From Bradyrhizobium monzae (GTDB taxonomy: Bacteria; Pseudomonadota; Alphaproteobacteria; Rhizobiales; Xanthobacteraceae): DNA of 64,000 nucleotides. The notes below the pieces were generated by a model. That model ran no database searches. It was not told the origin of the DNA and saw only the letters and a list, made by a program, of their open reading frames with translations. Both the position numbers and the translations under genes were made by a program. Below are positions 18,351 through 27,169 of this stretch, one piece after another. The stretch is from contig NZ_JAIRDQ010000005.1 in assembly GCF_021458635.1 (NCBI RefSeq), forward strand, positions 372,001 through 436,000, in the 5' to 3' direction. Numbering within the stretch: the stretch's first letter is position 1; each line of letters begins with the position of its first letter.

Positions 18351-19208
18351 ATGTCCGCCATTCAGATCATCTGCGCGGTGGCCGTCCCGGTACTCTGGGG
18401 ATACCAGTTTGTAGCCATCAAGGTCGGCGTTAGGGAGTTTCCGCCGCTCTTCTTCCTCGCACTGCGCTTCCTGGCTATCGCACTGCTGCTTGTTCCGTTC
18501 GTCAAGAGACCGACGCGCCAACAGTTCGGTCCTGTCGCCGCCATTTCGGTTTTCCTTGGCGGACTGAACTTCGGGCTGTTCTATGTTGGCCTTGGGCTCG
18601 GTTCGGGAAGCTTGTCGGCCGTCGCCTATCAACTCGCTCCGCCCTTCACCGTCCTGTTGGCCTGGCCGCTGCTCGCGGAGAGGCCGTCGCTCATCGCTTC
18701 CGCCGGCGTGGTGCTGGCGTTCGTCGGCGTTGTCGTGTTGGCAGCCGGGCCTGGGTTTTCGGGAAACGCTCTGCCGCTGCTGCTCGTCGTTGGTGCCGCT
18801 TTTGCGTTCGCGGTGTCCAACGTCCTGACCAAACGCTACGGCCCGTTCGATCCCCTGATGCTGATGGGCTGGTCGTCGCTGCTGACGGTGCCGCAGGTCT
18901 TGGTGATGTCGCTGCTGCTCGAATATGGGCAAATGGCGAGCCTCGCCACCGCCGACGGACGCGGCTGGCTGGCGCTCGCCTACACGATCTTCATCGGCGG
19001 CATTGTCGGCTTCGGCCTCTGGTTCTGGCTGATCGGGCGTTGCTCGATGGGGCGCGTCGCGCCCTTCGGCCTGCTGCTTCCGGTGTTTGCGCTGATGTCG
19101 AGCGTGTTGTTCCTGGGCGAGCGCATGACGCCAAAGCTGATCGTCGGCGGGCTGCTCGCAATCTCCGGTGTCGCCATCACGCAAGTCAAACCGCGCGCCG
19201 CGTCTTAG
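18351..19208 (+). CDS. EamA/DMT-family transporter
   Basis: The 285-residue inner-membrane protein has ten hydrophobic helices arranged as two EamA halves. The first begins VAVPVLWGYQFVAIKVGVRE with FLALRFLAIALLLVPF; the second begins FAVSNVLTKRYGPFDPLMLMGWSSLLTVPQ. It ends in FLGERMTPKLIVGGLLAISGV, a very typical EamA C-terminal helix. Members export amino acids, metabolites or drugs by proton exchange. The TetR gene immediately upstream and the shared operator suggest inducible efflux. An alternative ATG at 18288 would add 21 residues. Its 3' end overlaps the convergent phosphate transporter gene by four bases. Confidence 0.85.
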   Translation: MSAIQIICAVAVPVLWGYQFVAIKVGVREFPPLFFLALRFLAIALLLVPFVKRPTRQQFGPVAAISVFLGGLNFGLFYVGLGLGSGSLSAVAYQLAPPFTVLLAWPLLAERPSLIASAGVVLAFVGVVVLAAGPGFSGNALPLLLVVGAAFAFAVSNVLTKRYGPFDPLMLMGWSSLLTVPQVLVMSLLLEYGQMASLATADGRGWLALAYTIFIGGIVGFGLWFWLIGRCSMGRVAPFGLLLPVFALMSSVLFLGERMTPKLIVGGLLAISGVAITQVKPRAAS

Positions 19209-20899
19209 CCCTGGCGCGGCAGCGCCGTGGCACCCGAGACGGGCAGGGCAGCTGCCTCCGTCTCGGTCCGGCGATAGGGCTGGCCTGCCGCATCCAGCAC
19301 GGGATAAGCGACCGAGCAGATGTGCGAGTGGATGCGGCGCAGATCGCGCAGCACGTCCAGGTGCAGTGATGTGGTCTCGATAGTCTCGGGGCGGCCCTCG
19401 CGCAGGCGGTCGAGATGGCGTTCGACGGCGGCGAGTTCGGTATTCTTCAGCGCGGTCTTTTCCACCAGCAGCTTGCGGGCCTCGTTGGCATCGCCCGACA
19501 TGAACACGCCGAAGGCGATCCGCAGCGAGTCCATCGTGCGCTTGTGGAACGCGGCGAGCTCGTCGGCGCCTTCAGGCGAGAACTGGAAGCGGCGCTTGAT
19601 CTTCTTGGTGGCAAGCTCGCTCAAATTCTTGTCGATGATGTCGCCGATATGTTCGAGATTGATGGCGAAGGAGATGATCTCCATCGCACGCCTTCCCTCG
19701 CTCTCGTCGAGGCTGCCGCGGGTTAGCTTGGTGACGTAGAGCTTGATGGCCTCGTCGAGACTGTCGACCACATTGTCCGTCTTCGAGACCTGGTCGACCA
19801 GCGAGCGGTCGCCGGTCATCATCGCCGCCATGACCTTGCGCAGCATGGTTTCGACGAGATCGCCCATGCGCAGCGTCTCGCGGGCGGCATCTGCGAGCGC
19901 GAGCGAGGGGCTCTCCAGCGCGGTCTCGTCGAGATAGCGCGGCCGCGCCGGATCGGTCTCCTGCACACGATCAGGCAGGAGCTTCGTCAGCAGCCGCGAC
20001 ATGGTGTCGAGCAGGCCGATGAAGATGACGGCGGTGCCGACGTTGAAGGCGATGTGGAACGCCGCAATCATCTTGGCAAGATCGGGCTGCCAGGCGTGCA
20101 TGTGGGAAGCGATCGGGCCCAGGAACGGCAGCACCAGCGCAATGCCGATGACGCGATTGGCGAGATTGCCGATCGGCAGGCGATAGCTCGCAGGATCGTC
20201 GCGCTTTGCGCCTTCGAACACGGGGTTGATGGCGCTGCCGAGATTGGCCCCGAGCACCAGCGCCAGCGCCGCATCGGGCGCAATGAATTGCGAATAGGCC
20301 AGCGACATGATCAGCAGCACGCTGGCGACGCTCGAATGCACCGCCCAGGTGATGAGCGCGGCGATGACGACGCAAAGCATGGGATCGCCGGTGATGGATG
20401 ACATCACGACGCGCACGCCCGGAGCGTTCTCCGCAGGTGCCAGCGTGTCGAGCAGGATGTGCAGCGACAGCAGCATCAAGCCAAGGCCGATCGCAATACG
20501 GCCGATATCCTTGATTCGGGAGCGTGGACCGGAGCGGAAGGCGACGAGGCCGACCACGAACAACACCGGCGCAATTGCCGCGATATTGAACGACAGCGCC
20601 TGCACGATCAGCGTCGTGCCGACGTTGGCTCCCAACATGATGGCGAGCGCGGCGACGAGGCTGAGCAGGCCCTCGGCGGCGAAGGAGCTGGTCAGCAGTG
20701 CAGTTGCCGTGCTGCTCTGGAGAGCCGCCGTCAGGCCGAGGCCGGCGGCAAAGGCGCTGAAGCGGTTGCCGAGCGCCTTGCCGAGCACGCGTCGCAGGTC
20801 GGGGCCAAAGGCGCGCAGGATGCCGCTTTGGACCATGTGCAGGCCCCACAGCAACAGCGCCACGCCGCCCATCAGATCGAGCAGAACCAACGTTCCCAT
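19205..20899 (-). CDS. Na/Pi cotransporter family protein with PhoU-like domain
   Basis: The 564-residue protein has the two inverted Na/Pi cotransporter repeats. The first carries GLTAALQSSTATALLTSSF and the second WAVHSSVASVLLIMSLA, giving the QSS/HSS motifs of NptA and YjbB. A soluble helical PhoU-like region follows from about residue 340 (ETLRMGDLVETMLRKVMAAM, then IISFAINLEHIGDIIDKN). E. coli YjbB of this family exports phosphate; others import it with sodium. The C-terminus overlaps the convergent EamA gene by four bases. No Pho box or phosphate gene was recognised nearby, so direction of transport is open. Confidence 0.88.
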   Translation of the reverse strand: MGTLVLLDLMGGVALLLWGLHMVQSGILRAFGPDLRRVLGKALGNRFSAFAAGLGLTAALQSSTATALLTSSFAAEGLLSLVAALAIMLGANVGTTLIVQALSFNIAAIAPVLFVVGLVAFRSGPRSRIKDIGRIAIGLGLMLLSLHILLDTLAPAENAPGVRVVMSSITGDPMLCVVIAALITWAVHSSVASVLLIMSLAYSQFIAPDAALALVLGANLGSAINPVFEGAKRDDPASYRLPIGNLANRVIGIALVLPFLGPIASHMHAWQPDLAKMIAAFHIAFNVGTAVIFIGLLDTMSRLLTKLLPDRVQETDPARPRYLDETALESPSLALADAARETLRMGDLVETMLRKVMAAMMTGDRSLVDQVSKTDNVVDSLDEAIKLYVTKLTRGSLDESEGRRAMEIISFAINLEHIGDIIDKNLSELATKKIKRRFQFSPEGADELAAFHKRTMDSLRIAFGVFMSGDANEARKLLVEKTALKNTELAAVERHLDRLREGRPETIETTSLHLDVLRDLRRIHSHICSVAYPVLDAAGQPYRRTETEAAALPVSGATALPRQG

Positions 20900-21053
20900 G
20901 CTCCATGTCCAGATGAGAGTCGATTGGTGAGGCTAGCGCCAAATGCCAGGGGATCAAACCCTTTGTTGGCGCGTCGGCGTTAACGTTTGCTGCGGCTGTA
21001 CGTTCCCGCAGGCGCCTTGGCGCGTTCGCAGGCGGGATGCCTTGTGATGAGGC

Positions 21054-22238
21054 TCACATTGCCGCTGTGAGGGCAGCGAAGCCGCGATCGAGATCGGCCT
21101 TGAGATCGTCGGTGCTCTCGAGCCCGATGTGAAGGCGTAGCGTCGGGCCACCGGGCGCCCATTTCGTCGCCGTGCGATAGTCGTTGCAGTCGAAGGGAAT
21201 CGCGAGGCTCTCGAAGCCACCCCAGGAAAAACCCATGCCGAACAGCTTGAGCGAGTTGAGCATGGTGTCGACGGCCTTCTGCGGCGCCGGTTTCAGCACG
21301 ATGCTGAACAGGCCGGAGGCGCCGCTGAAGTCGCGCTTCCAGATGGCGTGGCCCGGATCGGTCTCGAGCCCCGGATGCAGAACGCGCGCGACCTCAGGCC
21401 TTGCCGCGAGCCAGCGCGCCATGTCGAGGCCGGAGCGATGATGCTGCGCGAGCCGGACTGACAGCGTACGCAGGCCACGCAGCGCCAGAAAGACGTCGTC
21501 GGGGCCGGCGCAAACGCCGAGCAGGCGGATGCCTTCGGCAATCTGCGGCCAGGTCTTGGCGTTCGCCGAGATGGTGCCGAACATGATGTCGGAATGGCCG
21601 CCGATATATTTGGTGGCCGCCTGCATGCTGATGTCGACGCCCTGCTCGATCGAGCGGTGATAGAGCGGCGTCGCCCAGGTGTTGTCGTCGATGACGAGCA
21701 CATCGCGCGCATGCGCCAAATGAGCGATGGCGCGAATGTCCGGCATCTCGAACGATTGCGAACCCGGTGCCTCGACCAGTACCGCGCGGGTGTTGGGCTT
21801 GAACAGCTTCTCGATGCCGACGCCGATCAGCGGATCGAAATAGGTGGTCTCGATGCCGAGGCGGGCGAGCATGCCGTTGCAGAAATTGCGCGTCGGACGA
21901 TAGACATTGTCGCAGACCAGGATGTGGTCGCCGGTCTTCAAGACCGCGAGCAGGGTGGTCGAGATCGCCGACAGGCCCGACGGCACGATGCCGACGCCGG
22001 CGCATTGAGGCCCCTCCAGCGCCATCAGCGTGTCCTGGAATGCCCGGGTGGTCGGGCTGCCGTGGCGGCCATAGGTGAACTCGCCGCGATGGGCGTGCAG
22101 GTCCTCGGCGGTCGGATAGAGCACGGTCGAGCCGTGGAACACGGGCGGATTGACGAACCCCTTCTGCGCCTTGGTGTCGCGGCCGGAGGTGACCAGCCGG
22201 GTTTCGGCGTGCTGCTGTGCGGGGTGCGAGGGATCCAT
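21054..22238 (-). CDS. metC: cystathionine beta-lyase
   Basis: The 394-residue PLP enzyme of the Cys/Met metabolism family splits cystathionine to homocysteine, pyruvate and ammonia in methionine synthesis. Visible motifs are TYGRHGSPTTRAFQ (phosphate-binding Tyr/Arg), VPSGLSAISTTLLAVLK, VIDDNTWATPLYH, and ATKYIGGHSD with the PLP lysine at about residue 210. The TYGRHGSPT form with GFSWGGFESLAIPFD near the end is characteristic of the proteobacterial MetC subgroup, not of gamma-synthases. ATG 22238 is preceded by a clear promoter on this strand. It is divergent from the aapJQMP transporter. Confidence 0.9.
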   Translation of the reverse strand: MDPSHPAQQHAETRLVTSGRDTKAQKGFVNPPVFHGSTVLYPTAEDLHAHRGEFTYGRHGSPTTRAFQDTLMALEGPQCAGVGIVPSGLSAISTTLLAVLKTGDHILVCDNVYRPTRNFCNGMLARLGIETTYFDPLIGVGIEKLFKPNTRAVLVEAPGSQSFEMPDIRAIAHLAHARDVLVIDDNTWATPLYHRSIEQGVDISMQAATKYIGGHSDIMFGTISANAKTWPQIAEGIRLLGVCAGPDDVFLALRGLRTLSVRLAQHHRSGLDMARWLAARPEVARVLHPGLETDPGHAIWKRDFSGASGLFSIVLKPAPQKAVDTMLNSLKLFGMGFSWGGFESLAIPFDCNDYRTATKWAPGGPTLRLHIGLESTDDLKADLDRGFAALTAAM

Positions 22239-22311
22239 GCGTCTGCTTTCAAAAAAGCGTTTCCGCCGGCGCGGATCGCGCGGTCGGAGCGGCCTGGGGC
22301 CGCTGACGTTA

Positions 22312-22339
22312 ATAACAGAACACAGAAGAGTCCCGTCAA
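22312..22339 (-). promoter_or_regulatory. probable sigma-70 promoter of metC
   Basis: On the minus strand TTGACG (22339-22334) and TGTTAT (22317-22312) are separated by 16 bp, about 75 bp before the metC ATG. The remainder of the 386-base divergent region to 22624 must hold the aapJ promoter; I see no certain elements for it and no riboswitch. Confidence 0.5.
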
Positions 22340-22624
22340 CCCCTTGACCCGGCTCGCCAGTCGTTCTGTGATGCGTAGGTGCTATTCAGTCGCCGCATGT
22401 TGAGGGGCCTGCCGCGACCTTCGATCGATCGTCTGACCAGACCTTGCGCCACAGCCACAAGTGCGGGCGCCTGCGGCGAGGATTAAGGTATGGCCTCCCA
22501 GGATCGGCGAGTGTTCGGCAAGGTTTTTCCAGCATGACTCTTGCAAGGCTAGCCTGTTTGTAGGGAAAGTCTTGGCAGAGACACCGTTCCCGACCTTGAG
22601 ATGACTTTGAAAGGCTTGAAGCCC

Positions 22625-23641
22625 ATGAAACGCGTTACCCTGGCTCTCTCTGTTGCACTCGCCGCCGGCCTCTCTGCCCAGGCCGCCGATGCGCAAACGC
22701 TCAAGACCGTCAAGGACCGGGGCACGCTGTCCTGCGGCGTCAGCCAGGGCCTGCCCGGCTTCTCCTCGCCCGACGACAAGGGCAACTGGACCGGCCTGGA
22801 CGTCGACGTCTGCCGGGCCATTGCGGCCGCCATCTTCAACGATCCGACTAAAGTCAAATTCGTGCCGACCTCGGCCAAGGACCGCTTTACCGCGCTGCAG
22901 TCCGGCGAGATCGACGTGCTCTCGCGCAACACCACCTGGACTATCTCGCGCGACACCTCGCTCGGCGCCAACTTCACCGGTGTGACTTATTATGACGGGC
23001 AGGGCTTCATGGTGAAGAAGTCGCTCAAGGTGAATTCGGCGCTGGAGCTGAACAGCGCCTCGGTCTGCGTGCAGACCGGCACCACCACCGAGCAGAACCT
23101 GGCCGACTACTTCAAGGCCAACAACATGAAGTACGAGGTGATCGCGTTCGGCACCAACGACGAAACCGTCAAGGCCTACGAGGCCGGGCGCTGCGACGTC
23201 TTCACCACCGACCAGTCGGGCCTCTACGCCAACCGCCTGAAGCTCGCCAATCCCAACGACCACATGGTTCTCCCCGAGATCATCTCCAAGGAGCCGCTCG
23301 GCCCGATGGTGCGCCACGGCGACGACCAGTGGTTCGACATCGTGAAATGGACCCTGTTCGCCATGATCACGACCGAAGAGCTCGGCGTGACCTCGAAGAA
23401 CGTCGACGAGAAAGCCAAGATGGAAAATCCGGAGCTGAAACGCGTGCTCGGCACCGACGGCAATTTCGGCGAACAGCTCGGCCTGACCAAGGATTGGGTG
23501 ATTCGCATCGTGAAGGCCGTCGGCAATTACGGCGAGGCGTTCGATCGCAACGTCGGCGCGGGCTCGCCGCTCGCCATCAACCGCGGTCTCAACAATCTCT
23601 GGAACAAGGGTGGTCTCCAGTACGCGCCGCCGATCCGCTGA
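22625..23641 (+). CDS. aapJ: general L-amino acid ABC transporter, periplasmic binding protein
   Basis: The 338-residue protein has a signal peptide (MKRVTLALSVALAAGLSAQA-ADA) and the SBP family 3 fold. Signature stretches are TLKTVKDRGTLSCGVSQGLP, WTGLDVDVCRAIAAAIF and RFTALQSGEIDVLSRNTTWT, the last two strongly typical of AapJ/BztA. It would capture a broad range of L-amino acids in the periplasm and pass them to AapQM. ATG 22625 is chosen because it starts the signal peptide; an upstream frame from 22601 adds eight residues. It is first in the aapJQMP operon. Confidence 0.92.
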   Translation: MKRVTLALSVALAAGLSAQAADAQTLKTVKDRGTLSCGVSQGLPGFSSPDDKGNWTGLDVDVCRAIAAAIFNDPTKVKFVPTSAKDRFTALQSGEIDVLSRNTTWTISRDTSLGANFTGVTYYDGQGFMVKKSLKVNSALELNSASVCVQTGTTTEQNLADYFKANNMKYEVIAFGTNDETVKAYEAGRCDVFTTDQSGLYANRLKLANPNDHMVLPEIISKEPLGPMVRHGDDQWFDIVKWTLFAMITTEELGVTSKNVDEKAKMENPELKRVLGTDGNFGEQLGLTKDWVIRIVKAVGNYGEAFDRNVGAGSPLAINRGLNNLWNKGGLQYAPPIR

Positions 23642-23665
23642 TCCTTGATCGGCCGGCGCACGGCA

Positions 23666-24871
23666 ATGAGCACCGAAGCTCGTAAACCGCCACTCCAGAT
23701 CGCGCTGAAGATCAGGCGCCTTCTGGGTGGCAAGGCAGGCTGGAACGGCGTCGCCGTCCAGTTTGCCTTCGCGGCGGTGCTGGGCTGGATCGCCTACGAG
23801 ATCATCTCGAATGCCCGCGCCAACCTCGAAAACCAGCACATTGCCACCGGCTTCGGCTTCCTTGCGAACAATGCCGGCTTCGACGTCAACCAGACCCTGA
23901 TCTCCTACACCGGCTCGGACACGTTCCTGCGGGTGTTCGTGGTCGGACTGCTGAACACGCTCGTGGTCTCGGTGGTGGGCATCGTGTTCTCCACATTGAT
24001 CGGCTTCATCGTCGCGCTGTGCCGGTTGTCGCCGAACTGGCTGCTGTCGCGCGTCGGCGAGATCTATGTCGAGATCATCCGCAACCTGCCGCTGCTGTTC
24101 CAGATCCTGTTCTGGTATCTGGCCGTGCTCGCGGCGCTGCCCAATCCACGGCAGAGCATCTCGTTTCTCGGCATCGCCTTCATCAGCAATCGCGGGCTCG
24201 TCATTCCGCAGCCGATCGGCCAGGCCGGTCTGGAGCCGTTTCTGGCGGCGCTGGGATTGGGCATCGCCGCGGCGCTGGCGTTGCGCATCTATGCGCGGCG
24301 GGCGCTGTTTCAGCGCGGGCAGATGATCCGCATCTGGCCTTATGTGCTGGGCCTCGTCATCGGGCTGCCGCTCGTCACCATGGTGGTGTCCGGTCTGCCC
24401 TTTACGGTCGAGCTGCCGCAGCTCAAGGGATTCAATTTCGCCGGCGGCGCGCGCATCATCCCGGAATTCGTGGCGCTGACGCTGGCGCTGTCAACTTACA
24501 CTGCGGCCTTTATCGCCGAGATCGTGCGCGCAGGCATCCTGTCCGTCCACGCCGGCCAGATGGAGGCGGGGGCCTCGCTCGGCCTCAGCCGTGGCGCCAC
24601 GCTGCGGCTGATCGTGGTGCCACAGGCGATGCGCGTGATCGTGCCGCCGCTGACCAACCAGTACCTCAACCTCACCAAGAATTCCTCGCTGGCGGTCGCG
24701 ATCGGCTATCCGGATCTCTTCTCGGTGTGGGCCGGCACGTCGCTCAGCCAGACCGGCCAAGCGATCGAGATCATCACCACGACGATGGGCGTCTACCTCC
24801 TGATCTCGCTCATCACCAGCGCCGTCATGAGCGTCTACAGTTGGCGCCTCAGCCGGAGTCTCGGCGCATGA
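23666..24871 (+). CDS. aapQ: general L-amino acid ABC transporter, permease AapQ
   Basis: The 401-residue inner-membrane permease has the long periplasmic insert typical of AapQ/BztB (NQTLISYTGSDTFLRVFVVG, then SFLGIAFISNRGLVIPQP). The EAA loop near the C-terminus (QMEAGASLGLSRGATLRLIVVPQAM) contacts the ATPase. It pairs with AapM to form the channel. ATG 23666 lies 25 bp after the aapJ stop codon, and the 3' end overlaps aapM by four bases (ATGA), so these two are translationally coupled. Confidence 0.92.
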   Translation: MSTEARKPPLQIALKIRRLLGGKAGWNGVAVQFAFAAVLGWIAYEIISNARANLENQHIATGFGFLANNAGFDVNQTLISYTGSDTFLRVFVVGLLNTLVVSVVGIVFSTLIGFIVALCRLSPNWLLSRVGEIYVEIIRNLPLLFQILFWYLAVLAALPNPRQSISFLGIAFISNRGLVIPQPIGQAGLEPFLAALGLGIAAALALRIYARRALFQRGQMIRIWPYVLGLVIGLPLVTMVVSGLPFTVELPQLKGFNFAGGARIIPEFVALTLALSTYTAAFIAEIVRAGILSVHAGQMEAGASLGLSRGATLRLIVVPQAMRVIVPPLTNQYLNLTKNSSLAVAIGYPDLFSVWAGTSLSQTGQAIEIITTTMGVYLLISLITSAVMSVYSWRLSRSLGA

Positions 24872-26388
24872 CCGACATCACCGCGTCATCCTATGTCCGT
24901 GAGGACCTGGTCACTGAGCGTCCCGCGCCGGTGAAGACCACCGGTTTTATCGGCCTGCTGCGCACCCGCCTGCTCAATTCGCCGACCAATATTCTGCTCA
25001 CGATCGTCGGCGCGCTGCTGCTCTGGTTCACGATCATCCCGTCGGTCAGGTTCCTGATCGTCGATGCGGTCTGGAGCGGCCAGGATCGGACGGCTTGCCT
25101 CGCCGAGAACGCCGGATTCACCGTCGGCGCCTGCTGGCCCTACATCCAGGCCAAGCTGCCGCAGTTGATCTACGGTTTCTATCCCGAGGCCGAGCGCTGG
25201 CGGGTCAATCTCGCGCTCATCGTGGCGGCGGTCCTGCTGTTGCCGCTGCTGATTCCGCGCCTGCCGGCGAAGGGGCTCAACGCCGGCCTGTTCTTCTTCG
25301 CCTTCCCGGTGGTCGCGTTCTTCCTGTTACGTGGCGGCGGCATCCAAGGCTTTGGCGTGAGCTGGACCGCCGGCCTGCTGGAATTGTTCGACGACAGCAT
25401 CATCAGCGCAGGGCAGGTCCTGCTCAGTCTCAGCAAGACATCGGCCATCGCGCCGCTGCTATGGGTTGTCGGCAATCTCGTCGTGCTGGTCGGCACAGCG
25501 ATCCATTGGTTGATCTTCCCGCTGACCTGGCTGCGCGACCAGCTCCAGGGGATGGGCCAGTCGGTCTGGGTCGATTTTGCGATCACGACCGCGTTCGTCT
25601 CGCTGATCGTCTTTGTCCTCGGCGGCGGCATGCGCAGCGGCGGGCGCGCGCTCGCGTCGAGCATTGCCACCTTCGTCGCCATGGCGATCGTCATTAAGCT
25701 GATGGGGCTCGACCACGGCGGGCTGCCGATCGTTGCCACTAACCTCTGGGGTGGCCTGCTGGTGACGCTGGTGGTGTCCGTCACCGGCATCGTCACCTCG
25801 CTGCCGATCGGCATTGCGCTCGCGCTCGGCCGGCGCGCCTCGATCCCCCTGATCCGGATTTTTTCGATCGCGTTCATCGAATTCTGGCGCGGCGTGCCGC
25901 TGGTCACGGTGCTGTTCTTCGCGACTTACATGCTGCCGCTGTTCCTGCCGGGCAATTTCACCGTCGATGGCCTGGTGCGCGCGCTGATCGGCATCGCGCT
26001 GTTCACGGGCGCCTATCAGGCCGAGAATGTCCGCGGCGGCCTCGCTGCGATTCCCCGCGGGCAGAACGAGGCGGCGGCTGCGCTGGGCCTGTCCTGGTGG
26101 AAGACGACGTCGCTGATCGTGCTGCCGCAGGCGCTGCGACACGTGATCCCGAACCTCGTCAACAGCTTCATCTCGCTGTTCAAGGACACCTCGCTGGTTT
26201 CGATCGTGGCGCTGTTCGACTTGCTCGGCTCGCTGCGGGCGTCGTTCTCGGATCCGAAATGGTCGACGCCGTCGACCGCGTTCACCGGCTTTGCCTTCGC
26301 CGGCATCATCTATTTCATTTTCTGCTTTGGAATGTCGCGCTACTCGCTCTTCGTCGAGCGCCGCCTCAACGTCCACCGCCGCAATTGA
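24868..26388 (+). CDS. aapM: general L-amino acid ABC transporter, permease AapM (long form)
   Basis: The 506-residue permease has ten or more hydrophobic segments. The C-terminal half carries the canonical core: VVSVTGIVTSLPIGIALALG, EFWRGVPLVTVLFFATYMLP, and the EAA loop NEAAAALGLSWWKTTSLIVLPQALRH. Between the first helix and this core there is an additional hydrophobic region, about residues 190-290, which makes it longer than the roughly 380-residue AapM described from Rhizobium leguminosarum. Start and stop codon overlaps with aapQ support the operon. The extra segment may be lineage-specific. Confidence 0.9.
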   Translation: MTDITASSYVREDLVTERPAPVKTTGFIGLLRTRLLNSPTNILLTIVGALLLWFTIIPSVRFLIVDAVWSGQDRTACLAENAGFTVGACWPYIQAKLPQLIYGFYPEAERWRVNLALIVAAVLLLPLLIPRLPAKGLNAGLFFFAFPVVAFFLLRGGGIQGFGVSWTAGLLELFDDSIISAGQVLLSLSKTSAIAPLLWVVGNLVVLVGTAIHWLIFPLTWLRDQLQGMGQSVWVDFAITTAFVSLIVFVLGGGMRSGGRALASSIATFVAMAIVIKLMGLDHGGLPIVATNLWGGLLVTLVVSVTGIVTSLPIGIALALGRRASIPLIRIFSIAFIEFWRGVPLVTVLFFATYMLPLFLPGNFTVDGLVRALIGIALFTGAYQAENVRGGLAAIPRGQNEAAAALGLSWWKTTSLIVLPQALRHVIPNLVNSFISLFKDTSLVSIVALFDLLGSLRASFSDPKWSTPSTAFTGFAFAGIIYFIFCFGMSRYSLFVERRLNVHRRN

Positions 26389-26399
26389 TCGAGGCCATC

Positions 26400-27140
26400 A
26401 TGTCCGCTGATCCCATCGTCAACATATCCGGCCTCAACAAATGGTACGGCGATTTTCACGTGCTGCGCGACATCGACCTCGAGGTCAACAAGGGTGAGCG
26501 CATCGTGATCTGCGGGCCCTCGGGCTCGGGCAAATCGACGCTGATCCGCTGCATCAATGCGCTGGAGGAATTCCAGGAGGGTGAGATCGTCGTCGACGGC
26601 ATCGAGCTCGGGCCGAACCTCAAGCATGTCGATGCGGTGCGCCGCGAAGTCGGCATGGTGTTCCAGAGCTTCAATCTGTTTCCGCATCTGACCGTGCTGG
26701 ACAATTGCACGCTGGCGCCGATCTGGGTGCGCAACATGCCCAAGAAGGACGCCGAGGAGACCGCGATGAAATTCCTGGAGCGGGTCAAGATCCCGCATCA
26801 GGCAAACAAGTTCCCCGGCCAGATGTCCGGCGGCCAGCAGCAGCGCGTCGCGATCGCGCGCGCCCTGACGATGAACCCGAAGGTGATGCTGTTCGACGAG
26901 CCGACCTCGGCACTCGACCCCGAAATGGTCAAGGAGGTCCTCGACACCATGGTCGACCTCGCGAAAGAGGGAATGACCATGCTGGTCGTGACCCACGAGA
27001 TGGGCTTCGCCCGCGAGGTCGCCAACCGCGTGGTGTTCATGGACGCCGGCCAGATCATCGAGGCCAACACGCCCAACGAATTCTTCGCGACGCCGCAGCA
27101 TGCGCGCACGAAGTTGTTCCTGAGCCAGATCCTGCGGTGA
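26400..27140 (+). CDS. aapP: general L-amino acid ABC transporter, ATP-binding protein
   Basis: The 246-residue ABC ATPase energises AapJQM. Walker A is GPSGSGKST at residues 39-47, the Q-loop lies in VFQSFNLFPHLTVLDN, the signature is MSGGQQQRVAIARAL, Walker B is VMLFDEPTSALD, and the switch His is in VVTHEMGFA. All are of the polar amino acid (HisP/GlnQ) type. ATG 26400 lies 11 bp after the aapM stop codon. The operon ends here; a convergent cysteine synthase gene follows after 29 bp, with no clear terminator between. Confidence 0.94.
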   Translation: MSADPIVNISGLNKWYGDFHVLRDIDLEVNKGERIVICGPSGSGKSTLIRCINALEEFQEGEIVVDGIELGPNLKHVDAVRREVGMVFQSFNLFPHLTVLDNCTLAPIWVRNMPKKDAEETAMKFLERVKIPHQANKFPGQMSGGQQQRVAIARALTMNPKVMLFDEPTSALDPEMVKEVLDTMVDLAKEGMTMLVVTHEMGFAREVANRVVFMDAGQIIEANTPNEFFATPQHARTKLFLSQILR

Positions 27141-27169
27141 TCGGTCGGCGAGGGAGCCGAATCAGCTAA

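Noticed and set aside
22239..22624. SAM-responsive riboswitch before metC
   Set aside because: No conserved riboswitch core was seen; a plain sigma-70-like promoter with a short leader explains the region.
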